From assembly GCA_913052075.1 (NCBI GenBank), contig CAJXDD010000136.1, forward strand, positions 1 through 7,904: a stretch of 7,904 nt of DNA, given 5' to 3'. A program made the translations under genes and the position numbers. A model generated the notes under the pieces. That model was not told the origin of the DNA and did no database searches. It was given only the letters and a program-made list of their open reading frames with translations. Every line of letters begins with the position of its first letter. Within the stretch, counting starts at the first letter, position 1. Shown in pieces: positions 6,343-7,904 of this stretch. The stretch comes from UBA9926 sp913052075 (GTDB taxonomy: Bacteria > Pseudomonadota > Gammaproteobacteria > Pseudomonadales > Azotimanducaceae).

Positions 6343-7887
6343 TTAGAACGTTTGAGTTGCCACGAAGCTCTCGAGCGCTGACCGCATGGTATCAATGACC
6401 TCGTCGGTGTATTTGCCCTCGCGATTGATTTGATCCATGAAGTCCCCATGTGAGGTCTTCATGTAGCTCAGTAGAGCGCCCTCAAAATCAAGCACCTTGT
6501 TGACAGGTACATCAGCAAGGAACCCTTCGTTCGCTGCAAATAGCACGACGCCCATTTCAGCAACCGTCATTGGCGCATACTGCTTTTGCTTCATAAGTTC
6601 GTTAATTCGCTCACCATGCTCGAGCTGTCGTCGGGTCGCTTCATCGAGATCCGATGCGAACTGCGAGAAAGCTGCGAGCTCTCTATACTGAGCAAGCGCA
6701 AGCTTAATCCCGCCCGAGATCTTCGACATGAACTTCACCTGGGCGTCACCACCTACCCGTGATACCGAAATACCTGGATTCATAGCCGGGCGCTCGCCAG
6801 AATTAAACTTATCGGATTCCAGAAAGATCTGGCCGTCTGTGATAGAAATCACGTTGGTTGGAACGAATGCGGACACGTCACCGGCCTGGGTTTCGATAAT
6901 GGGAAGCGCTGTCAGTGATCCCGTCTGGCCTTTTACTTCGCCATTGGTTTGCTGCTCAACATACTCCGCATTTACCCGGGCAGCTCGCTCAAGCAGCCGC
7001 GAGTGCAAGTAGAAAACATCCCCTGGATAAGCCTCTCGACCTGGCGGACGGCGAAGCAACAATGAAATTTGGCGGTAAGCCCACGCTTGCTTCGTTAAGT
7101 CGTCGTAGATGATCAAGGCATCCTCGCCTCGATCCCTAAAGTATTCGCCCATTGCACACCCTGAGTAAGCGGCGATGTACTGCATGGGTGCGGGGTCGGA
7201 GGCACCAGCAGCCACAACAATGGTGTTTTCCATCGCGCCATATTCTTCAAGGGTTCGCACCACATTGGCAATCGATGAAAACTTCTGGCCAATCGCTACG
7301 TAGACGCACTTAATGCCAGAGGCTTGCTGGTTAATGATCGTATCAATCGCGATTGCAGTTTTCCCGGTTTGACGGTCACCGATAATAAGCTCGCGCTGAC
7401 CACGGCCTACAGGGATCATTGAATCGATACACTTAAGACCAGTCTGGACAGGTTGATCAACGTGCTGTCTCGCGATTACACCAGGCGCCACTTTCTCTAC
7501 CGGCGACGACGCGCTGGCATTGATCGGACCTTTTCCGTCGATCGGGTTGCCTAGTGCATCAACCACTCGGCCGAGGAGCTCTGGGCCCGTGGGTACTTCC
7601 AAAATTCGTCCCGTGCACCGAGCCGTTTGACCTTCTCTCAGTCCTTTATAGTCACCCAGCACTACTGCGCCGACCGAATCTCGCTCCAAGTTCAGCGCGA
7701 AGCCGAACAAATTGCCTGGGAACTCGATCATTTCGCCGTTTTGAACATCGGCCAGACCGTGAATTCGAACAATACCGTCTGAAACGCTGACAATTGTGCC
7801 CTCGTTGCGGGCTTCCGAAGCAACGTCTAAGCGGGCAATCCGCTCCTTAATAATGTCGCTAATTTCGGATGGGTTGAGTTGTTGCAT
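6343..7887 (-). CDS. atpA: F1Fo ATP synthase subunit alpha
   Basis: Non-catalytic nucleotide-binding subunit of F1, alternating with beta and lending an arginine finger to each catalytic site. The protein has 514 residues; E. coli has 513. The N-terminal segment MQQLNPSEISDIIKERI (1-17) is the part that meets subunit delta. A beta-barrel domain (about 27-95) is followed by the nucleotide-binding domain with the Walker A motif GDRQTGKT (170-177; Lys176, Thr177), IIYDDLTKQA (259-268) and LLLRRPPGREAYPGDVFYLH (276-295). PGISVSRVGG (371-380) holds the arginine finger Arg377. The rest is the C-terminal helical domain. GAGG eight bases upstream and an in-frame TAA at 7891-7893 fix the ATG. atpH (delta) is expected just beyond the right edge, but the 17 bases before this gene are too few to read it. 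Confidence 0.98.
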   Translation of the reverse strand: MQQLNPSEISDIIKERIARLDVASEARNEGTIVSVSDGIVRIHGLADVQNGEMIEFPGNLFGFALNLERDSVGAVVLGDYKGLREGQTARCTGRILEVPTGPELLGRVVDALGNPIDGKGPINASASSPVEKVAPGVIARQHVDQPVQTGLKCIDSMIPVGRGQRELIIGDRQTGKTAIAIDTIINQQASGIKCVYVAIGQKFSSIANVVRTLEEYGAMENTIVVAAGASDPAPMQYIAAYSGCAMGEYFRDRGEDALIIYDDLTKQAWAYRQISLLLRRPPGREAYPGDVFYLHSRLLERAARVNAEYVEQQTNGEVKGQTGSLTALPIIETQAGDVSAFVPTNVISITDGQIFLESDKFNSGERPAMNPGISVSRVGGDAQVKFMSKISGGIKLALAQYRELAAFSQFASDLDEATRRQLEHGERINELMKQKQYAPMTVAEMGVVLFAANEGFLADVPVNKVLDFEGALLSYMKTSHGDFMDQINREGKYTDEVIDTMRSALESFVATQTF

Positions 7888-7904
7888 GGTTTACCCCTCA
7901 AAGG

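Noticed and set aside
7888..7904. The end of atpH (delta subunit) at the right edge.
   Set aside because: Seventeen bases contain TGA and TAA in different frames, but no protein can be read, so the stop of atpH cannot be placed.

Overview
The window is a stretch of core chromosome from a gammaproteobacterium. All six genes lie on the minus strand and read leftward in the order atpA, atpG, atpD, atpC, glmU, glmS. This is the second half of the F1Fo ATP synthase (atp/unc) operon followed by the two enzymes that open and close UDP-N-acetylglucosamine synthesis. The same order is known from Escherichia coli and many other gammaproteobacteria, and the proteins match those families nearly end to end. 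Base composition is moderate, a little above half GC by eye, and even across the window. A marine or other free-living lineage is possible, but the sequence alone does not fix the genus.

Layout, right to left in the direction of transcription. atpA (alpha) starts 17 bases from the right edge, so the upstream genes atpI/B/E/F/H are outside the window. atpG (gamma) follows after 22 bases, atpD (beta) after 31 and atpC (epsilon) after 88. All four atp genes end in TAA. A 249-base gap then separates atpC from glmU. It holds a possible sigma-70-type promoter and several small inverted repeats, but no convincing Rho-independent terminator. glmU and glmS are 8 bases apart, with the glmS ribosome binding site inside the end of glmU. 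Only 43 bases follow glmS, and they show no gene or clear terminator.

How the genes work together: alpha, beta, gamma and epsilon are four of the five subunits of the F1 catalytic head, and delta (atpH) should lie just to the right. GlmS makes glucosamine-6-phosphate from fructose-6-phosphate and glutamine. GlmU acetylates glucosamine-1-phosphate and then uridylates it to UDP-GlcNAc, the precursor of peptidoglycan and lipid A. GlmM, the mutase between these steps, is not here.

The window is mostly ordinary, and I found no undescribed system. The points worth a second look are small: a Ser in GlmU where the family normally has a sugar-contacting Asn; an epsilon subunit whose ATP-binding motif lacks its Arg; a GC-rich inverted repeat across the atpG stop codon; an unusually long atpD-atpC gap; a glmU start without a visible Shine-Dalgarno; and a well-kept Tn7 target sequence at the end of glmS, whose insertion point lies right at the window edge.
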